Part shown: one piece after another, positions 49,076-59,133 of the stretch
Numbering within the stretch: the first letter of the stretch is position 1
How the letters are laid out: each line of letters begins with the position of its first letter
NCBI GenBank assembly: GCA_017506865.1
Contig: JAFCMP010000157.1
Location: 186,001-250,000, forward strand
Direction: 5' to 3'
Origin: Tribonema minus
Lineage: Eukaryota; Sar; Xanthophyceae; Tribonematales; Tribonemataceae
Length of the DNA stretch: 64,000 nt
Made by a program: the position numbers and the translations under genes
The notes under the pieces: generated by a model
What the model saw: only the letters and a program-made list of their open reading frames with translations
Told to the model about the DNA's origin: nothing
The model's database searches: none

Positions 49076-49112
49076 ATTTCAGGCATGGAAGAAGCTGTGT
49101 GCAGGGACGGAA
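49076..49112 (+). pseudogene. Displaced copy of the recombinase 3' end
   Basis: TTTCAGGCATGGAAGAAGCT and the next dozen bases match 46396-46432, the last codons of the recombinase (FKAWKKLCAE), with few differences. The two ends lie 2.7 kb apart in the same orientation. Confidence 0.65.
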
Positions 49113-52100
49113 GCATGTGAGGGCATGAATCGAGTCTCCGGTCACGTACCCCTAATGATTCAGAATTCAGGCAGTTGCATAAATTGTCAAGATCACTCTG
49201 TAGTATAACAGGGAGTACTACAATCTTGCGCCTCCCTGCTGCGATAAGTTGAAGGGCGTTTGTTGTAGCACTTTGCCAACTTCAGCAAATATGTTGCTCT
49301 TGTGCATAATACTACAGTGTGCAAAGGTTTTAATTGCATGTTGCCAATTTCTTGCACCTTCTACGACTGACCGGAAGTGTCAGCCACACTCCACTGCCTC
49401 TATATCACCCCCTCACACAAACCATGTACCAGTGCAAACTGGTTCGATCACGGCATGCACCCTCGTTAAGCCAGTTGGCAGTTGAACCGGCACATGCACT
49501 CAGAGCTGCAGTGCATGACTTCCTCGTGTCTGGCGCATAGCGCGGTTCAGGCCGCGACTCACCTCGTGCAGTCCAGTTGGCTGTATTGGGCTGGCCAGTT
49601 CAGCCAGTTGGCGCAACTGGACCAGTTGGCCTGCCCTCGCTAGCCGAACTGGCCCAACAACTGGCACGCACCACTCGCCCGAGGCATGAGTTTGCCCCCT
49701 GTCACCTTGCGCCAGCGCCAGACGCCTCCCTAGTGGCTAGCGCTGCCAATCGGTTCTATTCAGTTGCCAACTGGACGCCCTCCGAGTGGCGCTGCAATTG
49801 CAATAAAATATCGCGGCAAGAGATCAAACGTACGCGGTGACGGCAGGGTGACGAACTGAACTTTTCATTTTGAACTGACGTTTGAACCGGTTCGTGGCAG
49901 GACGGACCAGTTCGAAACTGTTCTGTGGGGTAAACTTAGATGAATGGAGAAGCACACAAGACGAAGCGGCAGAGGGTGTTGACTCACATCCTTGATAAAC
50001 TGGAATGTCCAGAAATACCTTTATAGTCATGAGAGTCCAGGCATGAGCATTGTGTTGAACACAGTGTTGGTGTCAAGCACCACACTTACTGGCAGCTGGA
50101 CTACCATCACACTTCTCTGTGACTCTTGGAGCCCGCCCACTTCATGCAGTCGCCTGAGAGCACCAGCAGGTACCTCATGCTTCTGAAGTAATGCCGAGCA
50201 CATGACCGTCCATATGTCCGCACCGTAGCCATTCAATCTGCCATGGTGTAACCACAACAGAACCACAACAGCTGGGGTCGATTGCACTGGCCCAGGCGTA
50301 TGAGCTGTGCAACAGCACTCATGACTCATGAGCCATGTGGCGTCTGTCAAATGGATTGCGGGCCTGAAACAGCAGAAGCAGGCGGCAGCGTCACAAAACA
50401 TGCATAGCTCAAGTTAGAACTGCCATGATGATGGCAGCATGGTCTGTGTTGCAATGTCATCATTGTTTGGGCAGGTCCCACTCGGAACGGCAACTTTGCA
50501 AGTGCAGCAGTGTGTCCACGGGTTGCTGACCTGAAGGAGCACAGGAGCATCAGCAGAGCTTCGCAGTTCTGCAAATTATGCTGTCCACAAGTTGGCTTGG
50601 ATGACATCTTCAAGCTCTGACATCGGCCTTTTGAGAACATGCATGCATGTCAGTCGCAAACAAAGCTGCGAAAACTGCAAACAAGGTATGCAACAACTTG
50701 CTGATGTGTTCACACATTTACTGATTACAAATCACAACACAGTTTGCTACAATCTGATATCCAACTTTCTCTGTGTTGAATATTAAGTTTGAGGCTAGGT
50801 CTACAGAGGCTAGGTTCCCAAGGAAACAAAGCAAAGCTTCAATACATGTATACAGACAAGAATGCATCAAAAGAACTTCACGCATCTTCTGAGGATCAAG
50901 GTCACACTTGTATGTGCTTAAATCTACTTCCTGCACATCACTTCAGTGCCGCCAGAAGGGAAAACATGCTACTCCCATGTACAGGGCCTGCGAGCTTAAT
51001 GGTGCTTGCAGAATGCCGACGATGCCCAGAGGCACCGTGAAACCAGGGAAGGCTCGACCTGACGTGGCAGCACATTGGCAATTACCAAGGTCAAAATTCA
51101 AACACAGGACAGGTGCAAAGGCAGAGGATTGAGCGGGCAGGAATGCCAAGGTCTGGGTGAGGGTGTGTGCCACCTGCGGGTGTGTGCTACCTGCTGCTGG
51201 ACACGAGCCGAACTTGCAAAGTGTTAATGCGGCCATGGGCGGCTTGCATTTAAGGGCCTGCACGTCAGAGGTGCTCACATGCCTCTCTGTAAGACACATC
51301 TTTAGACTATTTTATAGTTACAAACCAAGCAACAACGGCTGGTGCTGCATCCAAACAAGTTGCACAGAGGTGTAGACGCTGCTGCAGAAGTTGCGAAACA
51401 GCAACAGCATCATAACAGCGGCAGACCTGCCAGCAGCCTGCTGCAGAAAAAGACATGCGCACTTCACTGTTGCTGGGAAAGCTACATACGAACGACCATC
51501 CTGCTACTTCCAGCATGTGAACCAGATGATACTTGCATGTGACGTGTGGAGTGGACACTCACCTACAGCAGTAGGCAGCAGCTGCAGCAGCAGCATTGGC
51601 AGTAGCAACAGCTTTGTGCCCGCAATAAAGCCTGCTGGGATGCGCTGTGTGCACGCTCAGCAGGTGCACATCGGCCGTTGCATGTCACCACCTAGCCACC
51701 TGGCAGCTGTTGCAACAAGGAAGCAGCGAGGCAGCGGTGGCATGAGCTTAGGCACACAGCACAGAAAGCACCAATGGTATTGACGGGAACAGATTCAAAA
51801 ATCTGTAAAGCTCAAGGCTGGTGCTGCAAGGCCAGCAATGGCTTCACGAGCCTTTAATTCTCATTGCAAATGACGGCTCGCAGCTTTGGCAAATTTGCCC
51901 ACCGTCAAACAGCTTTTGCTTACAAGTAGCTGAGGTTTTGCACGAGGTGTTACTGGTTTGGAAGGCCCTCGCCCTCACTTGCAACTGGCAGGCCAAGTCC
52001 AAACACCCCTGCGGCTAGTCAAATCGCCTCCTCTTGCAGCGATTTCCGGCAGTCTGCGAACGCCTTCAGATGGTGCAGCTTGGACAGATGATGTTGGGTT

Positions 52101-52810
52101 ATAGTGCATTGTTGACGGCTCATGAGGCTGGCGTACATGTGGGCCGCTGAACGCATTAGAGCTGGATGACAGGACTCATCTGCTTAAAAAGATGCAGACT
52201 GAACACTGCAGAGCACAGACAACAACACGAAAATAGCGCACACGCCTGGCACTCATACCTAGCGCTCATTTCTAGCGCTCATACCTATCATTCATCAAAA
52301 CCACATGTTTTGCAACGAATATCACAATTGTCCAGGCAGCAATCGAGTCATGCTGTATCACAGCCATGGCTGCTTACTGATGGCGGGTCTGAGGATTGCT
52401 CGCAACACACTAAGCACAGGTCATTGTTGTGATTCAAGATCAAGCATGTCTGCACGCTTGTGGATGCACTTCCAAGGTAAACATTTCTCGCCATAGCTCG
52501 AATTGCGCAACATGTTGTTTACAAAATAAGCTCAACACAGTAAGCGATTGCCAGTGTTGCATTGTGTGAAAAAATGGACCATTCTCATCGGCATCGACGC
52601 TTCCACTCGTGTGCCTCACTTGCGCAGGACCTCTGACTCATAGTGGTGCACAGCAGATCTCCACAAATTCACCTCTGGCGGGCATGAACATATTGGCGCT
52701 TGCTGCTTCCGGCTATGCCACGGTAAGCGCCAAACATCTGAAGTCGACAACAACCTTGTGGTGATGCTGCTACTGCTGTTGTGGCTTGAGCGCATCAATT
52801 CAGCAACTGT
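49113..52810. other. Long stretch without a supported gene
   Basis: Frames on both strands are short and without domains. 49,420-49,930 is rich in (C)AGTTGGC / GCCAACTGG words, which form imperfect dispersed repeats. AAATCGC...GCGATTT at 52,024-52,049 is a weak inverted repeat. Confidence 0.35.
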
Positions 52811-53098
52811 GTCAATAGCTTGATCATGTGATGATGTGTTTTCTGTCTGTTTTTCACTATAGCATGTTCTTTGTGTATCAACGTGCTACCTCCCAATCAG
52901 CATATTAACATGTGCTCACCTATGGCTGTCATGTTCGTAGGTGGCCTGTGCGCATCACCCCATCAAATGCGTCAATAGCCTGATCATGTGATGACGTGTT
53001 TTGTGTCTGCTTTTCACTATGACATGTTCTGTGTGTATCAACGTGCTACGTCTCAATCAGCATATTAACCATGTGCTCACCTTGGCTGTCATGTTCGC
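52811..53098 (+). repeat. 160-bp direct duplication
   Basis: GTCAATAGC-TGATCATGTG, then TTTTCACTAT-...-ATCAACGTGCTAC and CAATCAGCATATTAAC, followed by GGCTGTCATGTTCG, are present at 52811 and again at 52971, with a deletion-like gap and substitutions. Confidence 0.85.
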
Positions 53099-53119
53099 AC
53101 GCCGCGGTCGCACCACACA

Positions 53120-53345
53120 CATCAGCGCTGCATCTGCCGCGTGCCAATGCCGCGGAGGTGGTGGCGCAGTCCAGGCAGGAAACTGGCAATGCTCCCGTTA
53201 CCCTAGAGCAGTACAACAGGCAAGCGGACGCGCACAAGCCAGCGGAGGCATCAGGCACTACAAGAACAAATTGGAGGCATGGACGGCCGTGTTCATAAAA
53301 CGCAGAGAGCTGCGTATTGGGGAGCTGCTCAACGACAGGGGGAGC
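53120..53345 (+). CDS. Possible exon(s), hypothetical
   Basis: One plus-strand frame reads HLPRANAAEVVAQSRQETGN then APVTLEQYNRQADAHKPAEA. About 100 bp later another frame reads HYKNKLEAWTAVFIKRRELR. The two could be parts of one gene separated by a lesion or splice. No family is recognised. Confidence 0.2.
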
Positions 53346-53499
53346 AGCAATGCGATCTCTGGAACTCTCGCAGCATGCTACAGCCGTGCTTTGTCTATTG
53401 CACTGGGCCAAGTGCAGATGCGATCGGCAGCGGCTGTGCACCACTTGCAAGCGCAGCAACTGACAACATGGCAGCGGCCGCCCCCACCACTTGCTACTT

Positions 53500-53840
53500 G
53501 AAGGGATCAAAGCAAATCTATATATTGCGCTGCAGCTGTCACTGGCTTGCTCCCACTTGCTTCACGCTGCTGCCTGCTGAGCCCGCTGCTGCCTGCTGAG
53601 CCCGCTGCTGCTGCCGCTGTGCTGCATCTGCCATCGTTGCAAATTTGACAGCCACACCTCCTCTGTGAGCTTGGCCACGAGTGAGATCTGATGGAGCCTA
53701 GTTACACAGCTTTCCTACCACTCACCAGCTGTAGTAGTGGTCATCACAAGCCAAGCACCGTTGCTTCTAGGCCCAGCTTATGTCACCGAGATCCATGTGG
53801 ATGCCTTTAGTGAGCAGCTTTCCAGAATCGGTGACGCTGG
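53500..53840. other. No gene recognised
   Basis: Contains short CTGCTGCC repeats at 53,568-53,620 and nothing else of note. Confidence 0.35.
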
Positions 53841-53857
53841 TCAGGGCCCGGGCGGGA

Positions 53858-53930
53858 GGCTATAATAGAGACCCCCCGGAGCCGGGCTCCGGGGATCGGT
53901 CAGACCTGAATAAGGCATGAGCCCTGAAAG
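53858..53930 (+). promoter_or_regulatory. TATA box followed by a GC-rich perfect palindrome
   Basis: CTATAATAGAGACC is followed within 10 bp by CCCCGGAGCC...GGCTCCGGGG (about 53873-53895), and then ACCTGAATAAGG. A TATA box, a strong hairpin and an AATAA poly(A)-like site in under 60 bp is a layout seen in compact LTRs. No LTR termini could be fixed, so it might instead be the promoter of an unrecognised transcript. Confidence 0.3.
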
Positions 53931-54540
53931 TTGCCTATGCGCTGTCTCACTATACTCTTGTGCACTGAGTCATTTTCAGCAGTCTAATTGCCTGCATTGC
54001 TGCTTCACTGCGCAGTATGCATCCTCACCATACTGTTGTAAACTTACTAAGTTATACTCTAGCTGTACTTGAGAAATATTGGGCATGTACAAGCTGATCA
54101 TCTTAGCAACTCGTCCGAAAAACGATGGACCGGGCGAGCCCACTTAGGCCCTCATCCCAGGTGCCACCACACGGGTGGGAGATAAACGCAGCGGCGCACA
54201 GTTTGAGCCACACCTATCGTTGCGGATGTTTCCATCTCTTGGTCGCTGACGCCGGAGCTGTACATAGCTCAGGCCAGCGTGCATCATTCTGGCACTGCAT
54301 GAGCATGCAGTATGCTGCTGTTGTATTATGTACTTGAATCATATTGAAGTAGATGCTTAAAGTTCTGAAGGCTGCCTCCGCTATTTCCAAAGAGGCTGAC
54401 TCAAAACGGCGCCGCTACGACGCTCGGTGGACTATTGTTACTTTTTACTTCGTATATTCACGCATAAGGGCGCGCAAATGCCCTTCCTGTAGAACATGAA
54501 ACCTATTGCTAGAGAAAATGTCAATGACTGCTCACCACCC
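53931..54540. other. No gene recognised
   Basis: No coding sequence is supported. A small 70-codon plus-strand frame at 54,125 has no features. Confidence 0.35.
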
Positions 54541-54550
54541 ATATGCAGGG

Positions 54551-54602
54551 CAATCAACATGGCATTCCCCCGTTATATAACATGGCATTCCCCCGTTATA
54601 CC
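54551..54602 (+). repeat. 26-bp tandem duplication
   Basis: AACATGGCATTCCCCCGTTAT occurs twice with a period of about 26 bp. Confidence 0.85.
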
Positions 54603-54975
54603 CCCCCAGCTACTGCTACAAGTATGTCCAGCCATCACCCTGAGGCGCTCTAGCCGCTGCTCCGCATCCCTTGCAATGCTATCAAGTGACTCAAATGCCA
54701 AAATGGCAGGGTTGAAGCAATGCTGGCCAAACTGACCAGCATAGTGAGTCTTCTTGGCAATCGCCCAAGCTCTGCCGCCGCGCTCCTTGTCCTCTGTGTG
54801 CTGCTGCTCCTGTTGTCCCCCCTTCATCCCGATGACTTGACAGGCCCAGTGGTGGTGGTGGGCACTATGCAATGGACTGACTATGAGCCTCCTGCACAGT
54901 CGGCACCGGCTGTACAGAGACCATGATGGTCTCTTCACACTGTTGGAGCGTGGCAACGAGGTCATGGAGCCGAAA
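54600..54975 (-). CDS. Possible exons of an unrecognised minus-strand gene
   Basis: One frame reads AHDFRLHDLVATLQQCEETI to MVSVQPVPTVQEAHSQSIA (about 54,975-54,865). Downstream another reads KKTHYAGQFGQHCFNPAILA then FESLDSIARDAEQRLERLRV (to about 54,620). Both have coding-like composition and the second looks helical. They may be two exons, but no clean splice sites could be fixed. No family is recognised. Confidence 0.25.
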
Positions 54976-54980
54976 GTCAT

Positions 54981-55590
54981 GAGCGCTTGATGAACCGCTG
55001 CTGTGTGAAACCCACAACATAATTGATTAGCAACGCACTGACTGACACTAAATACAACGCCGCATACAGCATACGCACTGACACTTGCCTATCTATCGCA
55101 TGCATCTGTGAGCTTGCACATGAATTTGAACACACAAGCACGCCATTGCAGCATGCACATACTATGCATATGACAACAGCAATAAGATGTTGATAGTAGC
55201 TGGACAGTAACTTATTGTCGTATTGAGGTTTAGTGCAGTACACAACAGCGTCTTCACCAGACACCTCCCCTCCAACCCTCCGATCAAGTCATATCTCCTT
55301 TAGCTCCTTCACGCACGCAAAGCAGGCATTATCAGGAAACCTGCATGGCGGCACGATGCCTGAGGCATACAAAGCGATGTCATGCGACAGGTGCACAGGC
55401 GATCTGCAAATGTACATGCACACGACTGCATCCTGAGGCGGCAGTCCTTGTCGCCTGAAAGGCGCAACAATCCAATGGCATTAGGCACAACCGCAATGGC
55501 GACCGCAATGGCGCACGCCATGGGGGGCAGCTCCAGTGAACAGCGCCAGGCCTGGAAATCCGCCGTCAGCACAAGCTCAGTCAGCGGCGC
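54981..55590. other. No gene recognised
   Basis: Short frames only, on both strands. Confidence 0.35.
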
Positions 55591-55599
55591 AGGCAGTGA

Positions 55600-55745
55600 T
55601 CTGACGCACACACAACACTGCTGCAAGTCCCCATCACCAGACTGTTGACCGGCCTAACCATGGGTACAACATACAACTTCTGGGTGCGCGCCAAAAACAG
55701 TAGCACGCTGGTGTACACGGTTATCTCAGCCCAGTGCAGTTCACT
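55600..55745 (+). CDS. Fibronectin type III-like exon fragment
   Basis: The plus-strand frame reads LLQVPITRLLTGLTMGTTYN then FWVRAKNSSTLVYTVISAQC. 'l.gL..GT.Y.F.VrAkNs' is the E-F strand signature of a fibronectin III domain. FN3 domains are extracellular or scaffold beta-sandwiches. Only the second half of one domain is visible, so the exon would be spliced from an upstream part. Splice sites were not fixed. Confidence 0.4.
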
Positions 55746-55786
55746 TCATGTAATTTCAAAAGCCGTGATCATGCACATTTACAGAT

Positions 55787-56195
55787 GTGTTTGCATGCCA
55801 GCTGCAAGGCGCCATTGCGAATTCCTGTGGTCTCCATACTGATGGCCAATACTGGGCAATTGAGGTCGGGGAAGAACAGTGTGCACCTGTTGTTGCCCAC
55901 CTTGACCGACTGCACGTTGCTGCCCCTGTAAGTCTTGAGGGTGTGGTCTGCCTCAAGCACCGTGGCCGTCACATTTTGTTGACGCCACAGAATTTGGAAG
56001 TTCTGATTGCTTTCAGCAAGGTTCATGAACCACCTGTAAAGATTCGAGCAACAGGAACTGGAGCAACAGTAAACATCAACAGAGCCTTCAAGTTCAACTC
56101 CGCAATGGCTGATCAGCATTTGAATACTTTGAAGTTAGCAGCAACCGGTGAAGTTGCTGAGTGGAGGAGACCATTGCAGTACAAACAACCATTGA
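55787..56195 (+). CDS. Possible exon, strand uncertain
   Basis: The plus-strand frame is open for over 400 bp, reads KIRATGTGATVNINRAFKFN then SAMADQHLNTLKLAATGEVA, and ends at a donor-like TAG/GTGAGC near 56200. The minus strand of the same DNA is also open (LWRQQNVTATVLEADHTLKT), so the coding strand is not certain. The plus reading follows the FN3-like exon and is preferred slightly. No family is recognised. Confidence 0.25.
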
Positions 56196-56364
56196 TAGGT
56201 GAGCATTGTTGGAAGCAGCAGCAGCAGCAGGGACAGAACAGTATCTTCAATTTCAACCAGCTGCTGACATTTCCGTGCCGAAATTGACAACTTGCTGTAG
56301 CACCAAAGCGAGCTGTAATGATGGCCTACCGTGCTTAAAGCAGCAACAAGAAAAATACATTTAC

Positions 56365-57252
56365 CTGCGGATGAGCCCGTGCCCGGAAGATGCCAACCCA
56401 TACAGCTGCACCGTCAGCAACACAGGCCCCTCACATTGCTGCTGGTGCGGCGCCGTTGGAGCGTCGCATGAAGACCCCCGTGCGAACGATTGCTCAAACG
56501 ACAGCTGTCCATTTCCTCTGCGCTGCTTGCCAGCATTGTATGCCTGCGCAGGTATGTCAAACCAGTGCAGAGGACATGCCAGTGAACACAAGGACACATG
56601 TACATCATATGCGGTGACCAGCAATTGAATGTGATGACTCGCCACTACAAATATAGTAAAAATGACAAGCACATCTGTACCATGAATTGTCTGTGCAATG
56701 ACGTATGCACCTGGTAGCCATAGTAAGCAATCCTGGCATTGTCAAAGTGCAGAGCTTTCAGCTCAGCCAGCATCTTTGCTACCATCATAGGGTTGCAGCT
56801 GCCGGACACGCTGCGCATGCTCTTTATGAGGCGCGCCAGCTGCTGTGTCATCGCTGTGTTGTGACTGCAGATCCGGACTGGCATCTGTGCTGCTACCCAT
56901 GGGTAACGCTCGAATTACCAATGCGTGACGGCTGGGTCATAAGACCGGAAGTTGTACGAGTGCTGGCGCTGCGCTGCACTGACTGCGGCATCACGCTCCT
57001 GCAATGAAACTGCGGCGGGACCGGCACTCACGGCAGTGGCTCGCTCCTGCTTGCAGACGAGGCATGCGTGCTTGGCGCACACGATACACTCATCTGTGCA
57101 ATGCCACTGACACGCCGTGCTTTGCTTGCACGCACCCACCCGTGCGCCTCCACCTTTTGCTGTACTGCTGCTTCCCAGCCGTGCTTGGGACACGGAGGCT
57201 GTGAAGGGATGCAGCAGTCTTTGAAGTAGACGTGTGGTGCCCAAAAGTGTGT
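56365..57252 (-). pseudogene. DUF6729-like transposase-related gene, decayed
   Basis: The minus strand reads HFWAPHVYFKDCCIPSQPPC then PKHGWEAAVQQK, GWVRASKARRVSG and CIVCAKHACLVCKQE, i.e. the 'FW.P.v.f....p..PCP.HG...RRV...C..C' zinc-binding start of the DUF6729 family found in algal and animal mobile elements. It continues FRSYDPAVTHW, a TAA stop (56915-56917), then in the same frame FERYPWVAAQMPVRICSHNT and ARLIKSMRSVSGSCNP, and HFDNARIAYYGYQ at a GT donor (56711/56710). A possible next exon, 56543-56365, follows. The frame also changes once between 57,080 and 57,140. The in-frame stop and frameshift show a dead copy. The family call is from pattern memory. Confidence 0.5.
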
Positions 57253-57280
57253 AGGCATCACACGAAATTGGAGACATGCC

Positions 57281-57302
57281 CAGCAGCAGCAGCAGCAGCA
57301 GC
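57281..57302 (+). repeat. CAG trinucleotide run
   Basis: Seven uninterrupted CAG units. Confidence 0.9.
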
Positions 57303-57380
57303 GTTGTTGTGAAAGACGCTGGCAGGAAACGCTGTGTATGAGGGCCAGCGTGCTAATCCCCTGCCTCCTGCTGCTGCCAG

Positions 57381-57578
57381 CTAGTCTTCGATGAAGCTCT
57401 GCTGATGGGCGTTGATAGCTTGATACTGGGAGCCCGCAACTGCAGGGTTGTTGCTGTCAAGGTCCCCCCCCTGACAGCCGCCATCACCCTCCTCCTCACC
57501 ACCGCTACCATATTCCACGTCGACATCGAATGTGCTAGCAGCACCAGGCTGAGCATCAGTGGCGGTAACGGCAGTTGC
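57381..57578 (-). CDS. Acidic C-terminal exon, hypothetical
   Basis: After an acceptor-like TGCTGCAG the minus strand reads AVTATDAQPGAASTFDVDVE then YGSGGEEEGDGGC, passes a run of eight G in frame, and ends SNNPAVAGSQYQAINAHQQS FIED at a TAG. It has no ATG, so it would be the last exon of a gene starting upstream, possibly at 58391. The acidic composition contrasts with the random-like readings around it. Family unknown. Confidence 0.35.
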   Translation of the reverse strand, partial: ATAVTATDAQPGAASTFDVDVEYGSGGEEEGDGGCQGGDLDSNNPAVAGSQYQAINAHQQSFIED

Positions 57579-57848
57579 TGCAGCAGCAGTACCGCTGTTG
57601 CTCAGTGTGATGCAGCATCACCTGCAGCATCACAGGCCATCGTGGCTGCAGCCGCTGCTGCTGCTGTGGTAGCCGCCGCTGCAGGGGCAGCGGTAGCAAG
57701 CAAGCCGTGGCAGCTGCCGGAGGCCTGTACACAGGCAAGATCAGCAGCACCATGTCAGCACCATCTCATTCAGCAGCAGAACTACACATGTGGCAACGCA
57801 GGGTGATGGAGCCGGTAATGCACCCAGAAAACTTAGAGAACTAATCCT

Positions 57849-58144
57849 ATCTGCCAGCTGGTGAATATTTTGGATGAGCGAGCCTTCCCTGCACCTCTGT
57901 GCTTGTACGTGCAGCAGTCAGAGCAGCAGCATTGGCGATCTTCACTGGCTGCTGCTGCGTTTCAGGCATGATGCCAGGACTAAATAGGTTAAGCTCAGCG
58001 TCCAATTTCTTTGCTCGCTGTGAGTCCGGCTTGCACCAGCGCCCTGGGCGACCCTTGCACTGTACCGCCAAGCCCAGCTCCGCCTTGATTTCTGCCACTC
58101 GCTGCGGAGTCACCGCCGCTCTGCGCAATGATCGAAGGCATTTG

Positions 58145-58175
<31 letters not shown>

Positions 58176-58391
58176 GTGCTGCGGGCCGTCAATCGCGCTA
58201 GCCTCTGCCGATGCAGCTGCAGCAGCAGTCTCCTCCCTCGCTGACAGAACAGAACGGCTACAGCGGCAGCAGCAGAAGCAGCTCATTGTCGCAGTACTAG
58301 TAGGACGTGTTTGCGACAGATCGTGGGACACCAGCTCCAGCAGCTGCGCATCTGTGATGCTCTCATAAAGATCGTCACCATCGGCATGCAA
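57849..58391 (-). CDS. Hypothetical gene with CAG repeat, probably split
   Basis: The ATG at 58391 opens MHADGDDLYESITDAQLLEL, continues through a Gln run (coded by CAG repeats at about 58,140-58,175) and stops. Immediately after, in another frame, TPQRVAEIKAELGLAVQCKG followed by RPGRWCKPDSQRAKKLDAEL continues to 57,849. The second part is basic and helical. The frame change lies at the CAG tract, where repeat slippage or a splice could account for it. No family is recognised. Confidence 0.35.
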
Positions 58392-58595
58392 CTTCGCCTT
58401 ATGCTGTCGAATACCTCAACTTGAAGTTTTTTGTCGCCTGACTGCGTTGGAGGTCAATCCAAAACTTCCTTGAGCTGCCCGGCAACCTACGTACGTTCTG
58501 CTGCCTGCGCTTGATTCGCGGAAAGTCTAAAGGTGAGTCTGAGGTGCCGGTAAATCGTTGCGTTTTGGACTGTACCGAGTGTCGAAGATGTGAGG

Positions 58596-58796
58596 ATGCA
58601 GTCGGGGAGGGCACCAGAGCTGACCCCCACGAACAAAATGGTTTTACTGCCACCTTCAGAGAGTAACGATGTACATGGCATTCTTAGGCGGTCGCTTAGC
58701 AATGCGCTTGTTGCAGAACTACCCACGCACTATGAAGCACGACCGCTCATCGTGGTTCGCCCTTTTGCGATACGAGATTCGGTGCGGCGGATCTAG
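58596..58796 (+). CDS. Small hypothetical protein, 66 aa
   Basis: The frame reads MQSGRAPELTPTNKMVLLPP to a stop after RDSVRRI. The composition is ordinary. It lies 110 bp upstream of the next small gene on the same strand. No family is recognised. Confidence 0.3.
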   Translation: MQSGRAPELTPTNKMVLLPPSESNDVHGILRRSLSNALVAELPTHYEARPLIVVRPFAIRDSVRRI

Positions 58797-58830
58797 CGCC
58801 TCTTGCACTTGCTGACCCACTGTTATGCGT

Positions 58831-58840
58831 TGTATATACT
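58831..58840 (+). promoter_or_regulatory. TATA-like box before the 74-aa gene
   Basis: TGTATATACT lies about 75 bp before the ATG at 58909, in a suitable position for a core promoter. Assigned by position only. Confidence 0.25.
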
Positions 58841-58908
58841 CTCTGGTATATCTGCATCGCAGGCTCCAAGCTCACAGTGTCTCAATATCTCACTGAAATG
58901 CAGCAACG

Positions 58909-59133
58909 ATGTCGATGACAGTGGCTGGAGTGACCGTCCTCTTCAACATCCTTGATCAGCTTGGTGCCGTTCCCTCAGGCACGGTGAGAGACTGTGAGAC
59001 ATACGTCGCGTTCTTGAACGATTGGGAGGGCCGTGACAGCCGAGCGCACGCTGAAGGCACTTATGGCAGTGGCAGGTTCAGCTACGATGGGACGGTACAC
59101 GGCAAATGGTACTGCTGCCTGAAGCGCAGGTAA
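58909..59133 (+). CDS. Small hypothetical protein, 74 aa
   Basis: The ATG at 58909 opens MSMTVAGVTVLFNILDQLGA and the protein continues with CETYVAFLNDWEGRD and GRFSYDGTVHGKWYCCLKRR. A TATA-like TGTATATACT lies about 75 bp upstream. The balanced, aromatic-containing sequence suggests a true small protein or a first exon. No family is recognised. Confidence 0.4.
   Translation: MSMTVAGVTVLFNILDQLGAVPSGTVRDCETYVAFLNDWEGRDSRAHAEGTYGSGRFSYDGTVHGKWYCCLKRR

Noticed and set aside
49441..49456. tRNA-like B box (GGTTCGATCA)
   Set aside because: No matching A box or cloverleaf could be built around it.
53873..53895. Bacterial-type rho-independent terminator
   Set aside because: The palindrome is strong but is not followed by a T run, and the genome is eukaryotic.
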